Shown in pieces: positions 15,724 through 25,473 of a stretch of DNA of 64,000 nt; within the stretch, counting starts at the first letter, position 1, and every line of letters starts with the position of its first letter. The notes under the pieces are model-generated. The model was not told where the DNA came from and did not search any database. It saw nothing but the letters and a program-made list of their open reading frames with translations. The translations under genes were made by a program, and so were the position numbers. Source of the stretch: Pedobacter mucosus (lineage in GTDB: Bacteria; Bacteroidota; Bacteroidia; Sphingobacteriales; Sphingobacteriaceae); assembly GCF_022200785.1 (NCBI RefSeq), contig NZ_CP087585.1, positions 1,674,001 through 1,738,000 on the forward strand, given 5' to 3'.

Positions 15724-18324
15724 ATGGCAGAAGATTTAGAAAATCAGCAAAACGACAAAATCATTCGAATAAATATTGAAGAACAAATGAAATCGGCCTA
15801 CATTGATTATTCAATGTCGGTAATTGTATCAAGGGCTTTGCCTGATGTACGCGATGGATTAAAACCAGTTCACCGCCGTGTTTTATACGGAATGCTTGAT
15901 CTTGGTGTTACAAGCAATAAACCGCATAAAAAATCTGCCCGTATTGTAGGGGAAGTTTTAGGTAAATATCATCCACATGGTGATGCATCAGTATATTTTA
16001 CCATGGTTCGTATGGCTCAGGATTGGAGTTTGCGTTATCCAATGGTTGATGGACAAGGAAACTTTGGTCACATCGATGGTGATTCGCCTGCGGCAATGCG
16101 TTACACGGAAGCACGTTTCTCTAAAATTGCAGAAGAAATGCTTGCCGATATTAATAAAGATACGGTAGATTTTCAGTTAAATTTCGATGATACCTTACAG
16201 GAGCCGACAGTTTTACCAGCAAAAATCCCTAACCTTTTAGTCAACGGTTCATCGGGTATTGCGGTAGGTATGGCAACTAATATGGCGCCACACAATTTAA
16301 CGGAAGTAATTGATGGCGTTGTTGCATATATAGATAATAGCGAAATTACGATTGAGGAATTAATGAAGTTTGTAAAAGCTCCTGATTTTCCAACAGGCGG
16401 AATTATTTATGGTTATACCGGTGTAAAAGAAGCGTTCGAAACGGGTCGCGGTCGGATTGTAATGCGTGCTAAAGCCGAAATCGAAATGGTTAAGGAGCGT
16501 GAAGTAATTATCGTTACGGAAATTCCTTATCAAGTAAACAAGGCCAACATGGTTGAGCGTACTGCTGAACTGGTTAATGAGAAAAAATTAGAAGGAATTT
16601 CTAATATACGCGATGAATCCAATAAAGATGGTATTCGTATCGTTTACGAGATAAAACGTGATGCAAATGCTTCAATTGTATTAAATAATCTTTACAAATA
16701 CACTGCGTTACAAACTTCTTTCAGCGTAAATAATATTGCGCTGGTAAAAGGTCGTCCGCAAATGTTAAATCTAAAGGATTTAATAACGCATTTTGTGGAT
16801 CACAGACATGATGTTATTGTTCGTCGTACCAAATACGAATTAGCTGAAGCCGAAAAACGTGCTCACATTTTAGAAGGTTATTTAATTGCTCTAGATCATT
16901 TAGATGAAGTAATTAAATTAATTCGTGCATCAGAAACACCTGAAGAAGCCCGCCTAGGTTTAATTGAGAATTTCTCATTAAGTGATATTCAGGCACGTGC
17001 CATTTTGGATATGACTTTGCGTCGTTTAACTGGACTTGAACGCGATAAGATTAAAGAAGAATATGCTGAATTAATGAAAACGATTGAGCATTTGAAATTG
17101 ATCTTAGCAGATGAAGGTTTACGTATGCAAATTATTAAAGATGAATTAGCAGAAATTCGTTTAAAATATGGCGATGAACGTAGAACAACCATTGTTCATT
17201 CTGCTGAGGATATGAGCATGGAAGATTTTATTGCCGATGAGGAAGTTGTAATCACAATCTCTCACGAAGGTTATGTAAAACGTACTCCAGCTACAGATTT
17301 TAGAGCACAGGGAAGAGGTGGAAAAGGATCTAAAGGCAGCAACTCAAGAAATGAAGATTTTATTGAGCACATGCTTATCGCATCCAATCATAATTATATG
17401 TTGTTCTTTACCGAAGCAGGCAGATGTTTCTGGTTAAGGGTATATGAAATTCCTGAAGGTTCTAGAACCAGTAAAGGCAGGGCGATTCAGAATATCATTA
17501 ACATACCAAAAGAAGAGAAAATTAAAGCCTATATAAAGGTTAAGAATCTTAAGGATCAAGAATATTTAGAGAATAACTTTATCATAATGTGTACTAAAAA
17601 AGGTACCATTAAGAAAACATCTTTAGAAGCGTATTCCCGTCCTCGTGTTAATGGTATCAACGCAATTAATATTAATGATGGCGATGTTTTATTGGAAGCT
17701 TGTTTAACTAACGGTGAAAGTGAGATTGTAATGGCTTTACGTTCAGGAAGAGCTATACGTTTTAACGAAAAAACGGTTAGACCAATGGGTAGAACAGCTA
17801 CTGGAGTGCGTGGAGTAAGACTTGCGCATGATAAAGATGAGGTTGTTGGCATGATTGCTGTAAACAATCCTGAGGTTACGGTGTTAGTAGTATCAGAAAA
17901 AGGTTACGGAAAACGTACAGATATTGATGATTATCGTGTTACCAATAGAGGCGGAAAAGGTGTAAAAACTTTAAACGTTACTGAAAAAACAGGTCAGTTA
18001 GTTTCAATAAAAGATGTTACAGATCTTGAAGATCTGATGATCATAAATCGTTCGGGTATCGTAATTAGAATACCAGTTTCAGCGTTAAGGGTTATGGGAC
18101 GTGCAACTCAAGGTGTACGTTTAATATCCTTAAAAGGAGATGATGAAATTGCATCGGTAACAAAAATTGATCACGAGGAAGATGAGGTAGAAGCAGTAGA
18201 TTTAGAAGGTGTTTTAGTGGTTGATGGTGAGGAATTGGAGCCAGCGACTGAAGATGAATCTGCAGAAGCTGATGAAAATGACGATGCTGATCATAATGAT
18301 AATGAAACAGAAGAAGAAAATTAA
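15724..18324 (+). CDS. gyrA: DNA gyrase subunit A
   Basis: 866 residues. GyrA cuts and rejoins DNA in the A2B2 gyrase that introduces negative supercoils. The catalytic Tyr is Y127 in AAMRYTEAR, five places later than in E. coli. The C-terminal beta-pinwheel holds the GyrA box QGRGGKG, which is needed for DNA wrapping, and ends in a long acidic tail (from about 820). At the quinolone-contact positions equivalent to E. coli S83 and D87 the residues are A88 and F92. A TPR gene follows after 27 bp and is probably co-transcribed. Confidence 0.98.
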   Translation: MAEDLENQQNDKIIRINIEEQMKSAYIDYSMSVIVSRALPDVRDGLKPVHRRVLYGMLDLGVTSNKPHKKSARIVGEVLGKYHPHGDASVYFTMVRMAQDWSLRYPMVDGQGNFGHIDGDSPAAMRYTEARFSKIAEEMLADINKDTVDFQLNFDDTLQEPTVLPAKIPNLLVNGSSGIAVGMATNMAPHNLTEVIDGVVAYIDNSEITIEELMKFVKAPDFPTGGIIYGYTGVKEAFETGRGRIVMRAKAEIEMVKEREVIIVTEIPYQVNKANMVERTAELVNEKKLEGISNIRDESNKDGIRIVYEIKRDANASIVLNNLYKYTALQTSFSVNNIALVKGRPQMLNLKDLITHFVDHRHDVIVRRTKYELAEAEKRAHILEGYLIALDHLDEVIKLIRASETPEEARLGLIENFSLSDIQARAILDMTLRRLTGLERDKIKEEYAELMKTIEHLKLILADEGLRMQIIKDELAEIRLKYGDERRTTIVHSAEDMSMEDFIADEEVVITISHEGYVKRTPATDFRAQGRGGKGSKGSNSRNEDFIEHMLIASNHNYMLFFTEAGRCFWLRVYEIPEGSRTSKGRAIQNIINIPKEEKIKAYIKVKNLKDQEYLENNFIIMCTKKGTIKKTSLEAYSRPRVNGINAININDGDVLLEACLTNGESEIVMALRSGRAIRFNEKTVRPMGRTATGVRGVRLAHDKDEVVGMIAVNNPEVTVLVVSEKGYGKRTDIDDYRVTNRGGKGVKTLNVTEKTGQLVSIKDVTDLEDLMIINRSGIVIRIPVSALRVMGRATQGVRLISLKGDDEIASVTKIDHEEDEVEAVDLEGVLVVDGEELEPATEDESAEADENDDADHNDNETEEEN

Positions 18325-18351
18325 ATTAAACTAAGAATTAAGTATAAGATT

Positions 18352-19437
18352 ATGAAAAGAGTATTTCTAGGTATATTTTTAGCAAGTGCAGTAAGCACTG
18401 CGTTTGCTCAGAAAAGTGAAGTTTCAGAAGCTAAAAAAGCTTGGGGAATTTTTCAATTGACTTCACAGGGCGCCACACCTTTAGCGAAAAAATTAGAATC
18501 TATAAAAGCTGGTATTGGGCATACAGATAAAGCCATTGCAGATGAAAAATCTAAAATTATGCCTGAAGCATGGACTTATCGTGGTCTATTTGCTTCATCT
18601 GCAGCTATTTTAGATTCTGTTAATTTAGCTAATGCTGATGCAAACCTAAAAATTGCGCAAGATGCCTTAGCAGAAGCAAAAAAGTTAGATACGAAAGGTG
18701 CTGAAAAAGAAAACATTACTTTAATTGAAACTAACATTGCAAATGCGGTTAGAAATGGCGGTGTAAACGCTTATAATAAAAAGGATTATAAAACAGCTTA
18801 TGCAAAATTTGTGCAGGCAACAGTTATAAATCCAGCAGATACGGCAATGTATTTAAATGCAGGTATTGCTGCTAGAAATTTGGAAGATTATCCTGGAACT
18901 ATTCAGCAGTTCAAAAAAGTTATATCTTTAAATTCTCCACAATCAAAAGATTTGTATGCAGAATTAATTGATATTACGCTTAGGAAACAAAAAGATACCA
19001 CTGCTGCTTTAGAAATTTTAAAAGAAGCAAGTGCAAAATTTCCCGAGAATGCAGAATTTACCAAAACCGAAACTCAAATATATATTGATAAAGGTGATGC
19101 TGCTAAATCTGAGCAAATGTTAACTGCTTTAACAGCGAAAGAACCAACTAACCCAAGCTATCAAGTATTGCTAGGAAATATCTATTTTTCTCAGGCATTA
19201 AAAATGCAAGCAGAAAGGAATAAGATCGATGCAAAAAAAGTTAAAGAATATACTGCAGTAACTACTAAAATGAATGGTTTATTAGATAAATCACTTCCAT
19301 ATTACAAAAAAGCTTTAGAAATTGATAGTAAAAACCAGGGTGCTTTAGAGACTTTGAAAACGATTTATGCTTTTAGAAATGATACTAAAAACTATGATGA
19401 TATTAAGAAACGTTTAGATGCTTTACCTAAGCAATAA
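18352..19437 (+). CDS. Secreted tetratricopeptide repeat protein
   Basis: 361 residues with a signal peptide (MKRVFLGIFLASAVSTAFA, cleavage before QKSE). The mature part is helical, with TPR-like repeats, for example at about 140-215 (YNKKDYKTAYAKFVQA and following) and about 290-345. It probably scaffolds protein contacts in the periplasm; no catalytic motif is seen. It follows gyrA by 27 bp and ends at a strong terminator. A related protein is encoded immediately downstream (19537-20682). Confidence 0.8.
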   Translation: MKRVFLGIFLASAVSTAFAQKSEVSEAKKAWGIFQLTSQGATPLAKKLESIKAGIGHTDKAIADEKSKIMPEAWTYRGLFASSAAILDSVNLANADANLKIAQDALAEAKKLDTKGAEKENITLIETNIANAVRNGGVNAYNKKDYKTAYAKFVQATVINPADTAMYLNAGIAARNLEDYPGTIQQFKKVISLNSPQSKDLYAELIDITLRKQKDTTAALEILKEASAKFPENAEFTKTETQIYIDKGDAAKSEQMLTALTAKEPTNPSYQVLLGNIYFSQALKMQAERNKIDAKKVKEYTAVTTKMNGLLDKSLPYYKKALEIDSKNQGALETLKTIYAFRNDTKNYDDIKKRLDALPKQ

Positions 19438-19452
19438 TCATTTAATGATTTA

Positions 19453-19490
19453 AAAAAAGAGTTCAGAATTAATTCTGAACTCTTTTTTTT
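19453..19490 (+). terminator. Rho-independent terminator of the gyrA-TPR unit
   Basis: GAGTTCAGAATT (19459-19470) pairs perfectly with AATTCTGAACTC (19471-19482), flanked by seven A and eight T. It should end transcription of gyrA and the first TPR gene, and would also work on the minus strand. Confidence 0.9.
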
Positions 19491-19536
19491 TGTTTATTTT
19501 TACCGAATTGATTAAGTTTTCTATTATAAATACTTT

Positions 19537-20682
19537 ATGAAGAATTATTTTAAGCTATTGATTTTTCCTGCACTATTAATTTCAGCAAAAGTTTCTGCCC
19601 AGAAAAGTCAGATTTTAATAGCACGAAATGCAGTGGGAAAGCTTCAGGCGTCGATCTCTAATAAAGAGGATGAAAAAAAACAACTCATCATTATTACTGA
19701 AGGCTTAAAATCAACAGAGTCGGCTGAACAAGATAACAAGACGAAAAATTGGGCAGAAACATGGTCGATAAAGTCATACCTAACTTCATACGCCGCATTA
19801 ATTGACACAGATGCTGCTAACTCAAATAAATTTTATGATTTGGCTGTCGAAGCGGCTAAGAAAGCAAAGGGCTTAGATAAATATGATGATAATTCTGGCT
19901 TAATAAAGGCTTCAGATCACAATATTTTAATTAAAAAACAGGAGCGGGGCAATTCTTCTTTTTTTAACAATGAGTTTAAAGATGCGTATTCAGACTTAAA
20001 AGAAGTAAGCGATAATTTTCCTTTAGATAGTACGTTGGCACTTAATACTGCGATATGTGCATTAAATATTCAAAACTATACTGAAGCCTTAAATTATTTT
20101 AAGAGAGCTAAAGAAAATGGTATTCATAATCCTGCCGTTTTTCAAAAATTAGCGCAAATGTATATCTCGAAATTTGATAACGAAAATGCAATTAAGACTT
20201 TAGAAGATGGCTTAGCTATAAATCCGTATCATCGTTTTTTGACAAATGATTACATTAATTTACTATTAGACACTGAAAAATTTGATACTGCTTCAACCTT
20301 AATTGAGAATAATTTAAAAGTTGAAAAAGGAAATAAACTTTTATATTTTCTTTATGGTTATCTACAACAGGCAAATGGCAACAATTCGACTGCAATGTTG
20401 TCTTTCGATAAAGCATTAGCAACGGATCAAAATTATTTTGATGCACTTTATCAATTAAGTATCGCCTACATTAACAGTGCAAATGAAGTTTTAGTAAAGA
20501 ATGAAGCGGATAAAGCTGTTAAATATATTGCATTAATTAACCGAGCTCAGTTTGCTTTACAGCGAGCAAATGATATCAACCCAAACGATAAGAAAACTGT
20601 TCAGCTACTTATCGATATTTATTCTCATAAAAACCAAACAGATAAAGTCTTAGATCTGCAGAAGAAACTTCAAGAATTTTAA
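19537..20682 (+). CDS. Secreted tetratricopeptide repeat protein, paralogue of the preceding gene
   Basis: 381 residues with a signal peptide (MKNYFKLLIFPALLISAKVSA before QKSQ). It shares with its neighbour the QKS mature N-terminus, a W-x-E-T/A-W-x-x-x-S/G motif region at about 70-80, and the same repeat layout, indicating tandem duplication followed by divergence. TPR motifs are visible at about 150-270 (YFKRAKENGIHNPAVFQKLA and following). It is separated from the first gene by a terminator, so it is expressed independently. Function unknown. Confidence 0.78.
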   Translation: MKNYFKLLIFPALLISAKVSAQKSQILIARNAVGKLQASISNKEDEKKQLIIITEGLKSTESAEQDNKTKNWAETWSIKSYLTSYAALIDTDAANSNKFYDLAVEAAKKAKGLDKYDDNSGLIKASDHNILIKKQERGNSSFFNNEFKDAYSDLKEVSDNFPLDSTLALNTAICALNIQNYTEALNYFKRAKENGIHNPAVFQKLAQMYISKFDNENAIKTLEDGLAINPYHRFLTNDYINLLLDTEKFDTASTLIENNLKVEKGNKLLYFLYGYLQQANGNNSTAMLSFDKALATDQNYFDALYQLSIAYINSANEVLVKNEADKAVKYIALINRAQFALQRANDINPNDKKTVQLLIDIYSHKNQTDKVLDLQKKLQEF

Positions 20683-20756
20683 TTTAAATAATTAATTTAT
20701 GAAGAATAGGTAGGAAACAAAAATATCAACTTAACATAATATTAATTATAAGACAA

Positions 20757-21003
20757 ATGATAAAACTATTATTATAGCTTTCTGTTTCTTATTTAATGTA
20801 TTATGATTTTCATTTCCGGATGCTATAATGCTTCAAAATCAATTAGCAAAACGATTAAGGCTTAGAAATAATGAAAAAAATATATTGGAAACTATCGAAT
20901 TCCTGAACCAACTAGAATCGTTCATGAGATTGTAAACAAATTTAGAATTGGAGACTTAAAAGCTGGCTACCATAATATTGATAAGCCACTAACTTTGTTC
21001 TAA
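20757..21003 (+). pseudogene. Remnant of a small lipoprotein gene (frameshifts and stops)
   Basis: Pieces of a coherent small protein are scattered over two frames. KTIIIAFCFLFNVL, a signal-like stretch, is at about 20764-20805. MIFISGCYNASKSISKTIKA with a lipobox cysteine is at 20803-20862. After stop codons at 20863-20874, a well-composed stretch beginning KYIGNYRIPEPTRIV runs to the stop at 21001-21003. No single frame reads through. This looks like a lipoprotein of roughly 70-80 residues inactivated by indels. A sequencing error is possible. Confidence 0.4.
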
Positions 21004-21348
21004 AGTTAAAATAGCATCATTTAAATTGCCATCCCATAATTCTTTTTCATTAGTTAAAATATCCAAAAAATCAATTTTGCTATTTGTAATATCAAGGCAA
21101 TATGTCAATTCATTTTTGAGTCTTGGAATAGTGAGTTTTGATTTAGCACTTAATAATGCATTTACAAATTCTTCGTCTTCCGGGAAATCTTTTAAGTATT
21201 TAAAAGTTACAACAACACCAAAGTCGTTAGATTTTCTAGTTTCAACGTTTAAAAATTCCAGGTGATTTTGTAAAAAAGAGAATTTATCTAAATTATCCTT
21301 AATAATTGTTTCAATTAACACTAACTCAAATTCATTTAAACTATTCAT
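20989..21348 (-). CDS. Hypothetical protein downstream of hemF
   Basis: 119 residues from the ATG at 21348; an upstream TTG at 21360 would overlap hemF. The sequence is mixed alpha/beta and acidic (for example FKYLKDFPEDEEFVNALLS) with no recognised motif, signal peptide or membrane segment. The start is two bases after the hemF stop, so it is very probably translated from the hemF mRNA. Its role, if any, in haem metabolism is unknown. Confidence 0.6.
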   Translation of the reverse strand: MNSLNEFELVLIETIIKDNLDKFSFLQNHLEFLNVETRKSNDFGVVVTFKYLKDFPEDEEFVNALLSAKSKLTIPRLKNELTYCLDITNSKIDFLDILTNEKELWDGNLNDAILTLEQS

Positions 21349-21350
21349 TT

Positions 21351-22244
21351 CTAAATCCAATTAATACCTTTTTTAAGAAATTGTTGAGTTTTGTATTCTT
21401 CAGAATCTGCTGTTGGATTTACATTGTAACCCCAATTTGCCTGTGGTGGCAAACTCATTAAAATTGATTCAATTCTACCATTAGTTTCTAATCCAAATTT
21501 AGTTCCAGAATCGTAAACCAGGTTAAATTCTACATAGCGACTTCGCCGGTGATATTGCCAATCTTTTTGTTTCTCCGTGAAGTCTTTCTCGTAGTTTCTG
21601 TCCATAAGTTCTGTATAAATAGGTAGAAAAGTTTCCCCGATGTTCACAGAAAATTCTAAAATTTTCGAGAAGCTTAAATCTGTATTTTTAGGAGTTAACC
21701 TGTCGTAAAAAATCCCACCAATGCCACGAGTTTCCTCACGGTGTTTGATAAAGAAATAATCGTCGGCACTTGATTTGAATTTTTGGTAAAAATCTTTATC
21801 AAAATCATCACAAGCTGTTTTTAATTTGTGATGAAAAAAACGTGCATCGTTCTCAAAAACATAATGAGGCGTTAAATCTATTCCGCCACCAAACCAACGC
21901 GTTTCTTCATTTAATTCAAAATAACGAATATTCATATGAATAATTGGCACCAAAGGATGACTCGGATGAATTACAATTGAAACACCTGTTGCAAAAAAAT
22001 CTTCTTCGGTTACATTAAAGGCTTTTTTTACAGCAGCTGGTAATTTTCCATGAACAGCAGAAAAATTTACACCGCCTTTTTCAATTATTGCACCGTTTTG
22101 CATAATCCGCGTACGTCCACCCCCCCCACCATCGCGTTCCCATATTTCCTCTTCAAATTTTCCTTTACCGTCTGCAACTTCCAATCCGGTACAAATTGCA
22201 TCTTGTATGAGCTTATAGCGTTCTGCAACTTCCTCTTTAAACAT
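21351..22244 (-). CDS. hemF: Oxygen-dependent coproporphyrinogen III oxidase
   Basis: 297 residues, usual for HemF. It oxidatively decarboxylates coproporphyrinogen III to protoporphyrinogen IX using O2. Family blocks are visible: a glycine-rich GGGGGRTRI at about 39-47, GVNFSAVHG, RYFELNEETRWFGGGIDLTP, IKHREETRGIGGIFYDRL and YVEFNLVYDSGTKFGLET. The glycine codons include an uninterrupted run of eight G (eight C at 22120-22127 on the plus strand). A perfect -7 element lies just upstream. The presence of HemF implies aerobic haem synthesis. Confidence 0.97.
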   Translation of the reverse strand: MFKEEVAERYKLIQDAICTGLEVADGKGKFEEEIWERDGGGGGRTRIMQNGAIIEKGGVNFSAVHGKLPAAVKKAFNVTEEDFFATGVSIVIHPSHPLVPIIHMNIRYFELNEETRWFGGGIDLTPHYVFENDARFFHHKLKTACDDFDKDFYQKFKSSADDYFFIKHREETRGIGGIFYDRLTPKNTDLSFSKILEFSVNIGETFLPIYTELMDRNYEKDFTEKQKDWQYHRRSRYVEFNLVYDSGTKFGLETNGRIESILMSLPPQANWGYNVNPTADSEEYKTQQFLKKGINWI

Positions 22245-22266
22245 AGCGAAATTCTTTAAATGATCA

Positions 22267-22274
22267 CAAATTTA
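22267..22274 (-). promoter_or_regulatory. -7 element upstream of hemF
   Basis: On the minus strand TAAATTTG (22274-22267) matches TAnnTTTG and sits 23 bases before the start codon. The -33 region is weak. Confidence 0.4.
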
Positions 22275-22357
22275 AAGCTATTAAACTAGCTAAGTTTAAT
22301 TAAGTTTATATAGTACATTTTATTGACATTGATTGAAATGAAGTAAATTGGCAATGT

Positions 22358-23584
22358 TTATTCTTCAAGATAATCCAAGTCTTTATTAAAACTTTCCTTT
22401 AGTTGGCTTACCGCAAACATCGCAATTAGCGTTAATAAAGCCATAACTATAAAACCCGCAGTAACATTACTAAACTTTGTTGCTAAATAACCAAACAATA
22501 AATTTATAGGAATTAGTGCTCCTCTAACAAAATTTGGTGCCGTTGTAGTGACTGTTGCACGAATGTTAGTACCAAATTGTTCTGCTGCTATGGTTACAAA
22601 GGTTGCCCAATAACCAACTGAAAATCCCATAAATAAACAAATCCAAATAAACGTTGATCCTGATAAACCGTAACTTGTTAAATAAACTATTACGCTGATA
22701 ACGGATAAACAGTGAAATATAAATACCGTTTTTCTTCTTGATTTTAGTATTTGCGCTAGAAATCCAGTTACTACATCGCCAATTGCAATACCAAAATAGG
22801 TAAACATAATTCCTTTACCGGCGTCTAATGTTTCGGTCGCATGTAGTTCAATACCAAATTCTCTGCAAAGCGTAACCAAAATGCCGACAACAAACCAAAG
22901 TGGAATTCCAATTAAAATGCAGTATAAATATTTTAGAAACCTTTTTTTGTCTGTAAAAAGCATGAAAAAGTTTCCTTTTGAAACATTTTGATTAGCAGTT
23001 TGCTTAAACATTCCGGATTCAAAAGTACCAACTCTCAACAATAGAAGTAACAAACCCATTCCCCCACCAACGAAATAGGAAGTTTGCCAAGTAAAATTTT
23101 CAGCTATTGTAGCTGCAGCAGCTGCGCCAAGTAAGCCGATTCCTGCCACAATCATTGTTCCGTAACCCCGTTTATCTTTGTCCATGGTTTCCGTAACAAG
23201 TGTAATGCCGGCACCTAGTTCTCCTGCTAAACCAACTCCAGCAATGAAACGAATTAACGCATAACTATTAACAGTTGTGGCAAAACCATTTGCAATATTA
23301 GCTAATGAATAAATAAGTATAGACCCAAAAAGAACTTTTATTCTGCCCATTTTATCACCCAGAATTCCCCAGAGTAATCCCCCGAGTAATAAACCGAACA
23401 TTTGAACATTGATGATGAAGATTCCGTTTGTTTTTAAATCGGCAGCAGAAACGCCTATTTCAGTCAAGCTTTTAACACGAACAACGGAGAATAAAACAAG
23501 ATCATAAATATCTACAAAATAGCCGAGGGCAGCTACAATGACTAAAAAAATGATATTACGATTGTTTGTAGATTGAGGATTCAT
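22358..23584 (-). CDS. MFS transporter (metabolite:H+ symporter-like)
   Basis: 408 residues from the ATG at 23584; the longer reading to 23626 adds residues ahead of a conventional start. About 12 membrane helices. Motif A reads GILGDKMGRIKVLFGS, and the AGVGLAGELGAGITLVTE block in helix 4/5 resembles the metabolite:H+ symporter and sugar/aromatic-acid branches. Substrate unknown; neighbours give no clue. It is preceded by the terminator of the small lipoprotein gene. Confidence 0.82.
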   Translation of the reverse strand: MNPQSTNNRNIIFLVIVAALGYFVDIYDLVLFSVVRVKSLTEIGVSAADLKTNGIFIINVQMFGLLLGGLLWGILGDKMGRIKVLFGSILIYSLANIANGFATTVNSYALIRFIAGVGLAGELGAGITLVTETMDKDKRGYGTMIVAGIGLLGAAAAATIAENFTWQTSYFVGGGMGLLLLLLRVGTFESGMFKQTANQNVSKGNFFMLFTDKKRFLKYLYCILIGIPLWFVVGILVTLCREFGIELHATETLDAGKGIMFTYFGIAIGDVVTGFLAQILKSRRKTVFIFHCLSVISVIVYLTSYGLSGSTFIWICLFMGFSVGYWATFVTIAAEQFGTNIRATVTTTAPNFVRGALIPINLLFGYLATKFSNVTAGFIVMALLTLIAMFAVSQLKESFNKDLDYLEE

Positions 23585-23646
23585 TGATCTATTTGGTTTA
23601 TTTGCTGAAAGTACAAATAAGACCAAATAAAAAAAAGATTATGCAT

Positions 23647-23676
23647 AAAAAAAGCTCCCAAATAATATGGGAGCTT
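23647..23676 (-). terminator. Terminator of the small lipoprotein gene
   Basis: On the minus strand AAGCTCCCA pairs with TGGGAGCTT over a short AT-rich loop, followed by a run of seven T. It separates the lipoprotein gene (23683-23895) from the MFS gene. Confidence 0.85.
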
Positions 23677-23682
23677 CTTCCT

Positions 23683-23895
23683 CTACATTGGAGGCATTTT
23701 TTTCGTAGTATCTGGTGGCGTAGATTTAGATGTATCCATTGGAGTTGTTGTTTGAGTTGTATCCGTTGGAGTTGTCATCGTTGAATCCATTTTAGTACTG
23801 TCTGAAGAACCAGCCATATTTTTCGACGAATTGCATGCAGTCACGGCTATCATCAATGAGCCAGCGAAAGCAAGACTTAAGATTATCTTTTTCAT
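23683..23895 (-). CDS. Small Thr/Pro/Asp-rich lipoprotein
   Basis: 70 residues. Signal peptide II with lipobox VTAC (Cys21), then a low-complexity mature part rich in Ser, Thr, Pro, Asp and Met with DTTQ, DTSK and DTTK repeats, likely disordered and surface-anchored. No function can be assigned. It is a single-gene unit with its own terminator. The 301-bp spacer upstream (23896-24196) holds no other gene. Confidence 0.7.
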   Translation of the reverse strand: MKKIILSLAFAGSLMIAVTACNSSKNMAGSSDSTKMDSTMTTPTDTTQTTTPMDTSKSTPPDTTKKMPPM

Positions 23896-24196
23896 AGGTT
23901 TTTTATGTTATCTATAAAGTTAACAACTTTAGAATGATTATGTTTTAATTTTTGTTGCAACTAGCACACATAAATCTCTATTTCATTATTGCGATAAGCA
24001 ACAGACTTTGACAGCTTGCATCTTTTTTAACATTAATAGCCTTATAATCTAAGACGTTTAGAAAATATAAAATCAGTATTAATTGATTATCAATTAACAT
24101 ATTTTACTGATTTTAGCAGGCATGTTGACTAAAGTATTACTTATAGATCGTTTATAACGTTATAAAACTTGCCAAATCTTTCTGATATTAGTAAAT

Positions 24197-24682
24197 ATGA
24201 TTATTACTCCAAATACCCTGAAATGGGTGATGCGATTCTACCCTCCTTTGTTTTTTCAGCGGATTTGGGTTCTAAAATTTGAGGACCATTTTAAAAGTTG
24301 TACTGTTAAAATTAGTAAGAGCATATTAAATAATAATTATAACGGTTCTATTTTTGGAGGTTCTATTTTTGCTGCAACAGATCCTTTTTATGCCTTACTA
24401 TTTGATCAATTAATGCAGCGAAAAGGATTTAAAGTTAGGGTTTGGTTAAAAAGTGCATCTATACAATATTTAAAACCCGGACGTTCTAATTTATACTTTA
24501 CCATAAAAGTTTCTGATGAAATGATTGAAGAAGCAGAAATCGCTTTAAAAACCGTTGGAAAGTTTGTTAAAGCTTATCCTATGGAAATTATGAATAAAGA
24601 AGGCGAGCTATGTGCTACCGTTATTAATGAAGTTTATATAAGAAACCTGCATAAAGGAGAAACGCCTCGTGTAGCTTATTAA
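24197..24682 (+). CDS. DUF4442 hotdog-fold protein (thioesterase-like)
   Basis: 161 residues. The layout fits the DUF4442 branch of hotdog thioesterases: a short N-terminal helix region (LKWVMRFYPPLFFQRIW), the central GSIFGGSIFAATDPFYALLFDQ helix region, then strands with VWLKSASIQYLKPG. Members are thought to act on acyl-CoA or similar thioesters, but the substrate is not known. Followed after 9 bp by the AlbA_2 gene, so probably co-transcribed. Confidence 0.78.
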   Translation: MIITPNTLKWVMRFYPPLFFQRIWVLKFEDHFKSCTVKISKSILNNNYNGSIFGGSIFAATDPFYALLFDQLMQRKGFKVRVWLKSASIQYLKPGRSNLYFTIKVSDEMIEEAEIALKTVGKFVKAYPMEIMNKEGELCATVINEVYIRNLHKGETPRVAY

Positions 24683-24691
24683 TGTACAATT

Positions 24692-25321
24692 ATGCCAAGT
24701 ATTAAAAATTTAATTTTACAAGGTGAAGGTGTTAGACTTGATTTTAAGAAAACCATTACTAGCAAAGAAAAGATCGCTAAAAGCTTAGTTGCATTTGCAA
24801 ATAATAAAGGTGGCAAATTGCTTATTGGTGTAGCTGATGACGGATCGATTAAGGGCGTAAAATCAGAAGAAGAGGAAAAGTATATGATTTTAACTGCTTC
24901 GCATCAATTTTGCAAGCCTGCAATTGAACCTTTTTTCGAAGAAATTTATGTTGATGATAAACTGGTGTTAGTAGTTAATATTCCAGAAAGTGAAACCAAA
25001 CCACATTACGCATTAGATGATCAAAAGAAATGGTGGGCATATGTGAGAATTGAGGATAAAAGTGTTTTAGCAAGTAAAATTATAGTTGAGGTTCTAAAAC
25101 AAGATCATCTTAATAAAGGTGTTTTAATTACTTACTCTGATAATGAAAAAAAACTGTTAGAATATTTATCAGCAAATGAAAAGATAACATTAAAAGAATT
25201 TAGCAAAATGTTGCGATGTTCGTTTCGGAAGGCACAAAAGATATTAGTAAGCCTAATTTTGACGAATGTAATTAGAACGCATACTTCAGAAAAGGGAGAA
25301 TTTTTTACAGCTGTTAAGTAG
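24692..25321 (+). CDS. AlbA_2/Schlafen-like ATP-binding regulator
   Basis: 209 residues. The N-terminal AlbA_2 (formerly AAA_4) domain shows the family's LDFKKTI...AKSLVAFANNKGGKLLIGVADDG core (about 11-50) and VNIPESETKPHYA (about 89-101). A C-terminal winged-helix-like segment (about 150-205; LKEFSKMLRCSFRKAQKIL) suggests DNA binding. Such proteins are generally annotated as putative transcriptional regulators, with roles poorly defined. It lies 9 bp downstream of the DUF4442 gene. Confidence 0.75.
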   Translation: MPSIKNLILQGEGVRLDFKKTITSKEKIAKSLVAFANNKGGKLLIGVADDGSIKGVKSEEEEKYMILTASHQFCKPAIEPFFEEIYVDDKLVLVVNIPESETKPHYALDDQKKWWAYVRIEDKSVLASKIIVEVLKQDHLNKGVLITYSDNEKKLLEYLSANEKITLKEFSKMLRCSFRKAQKILVSLILTNVIRTHTSEKGEFFTAVK

Positions 25322-25473
25322 CGTTTAGCAAAAGTCTTTCATAATTGATTTATTCACTTCCGATATAAATTGAATTTACTTAGTTAAATGAGCGTATCAA
25401 GAATATCAGATTTAATAAACAGTTTACATTAACTATCTTTTTTGAAGTTTAAAAAGCCGACCTTTGCAGGCTT

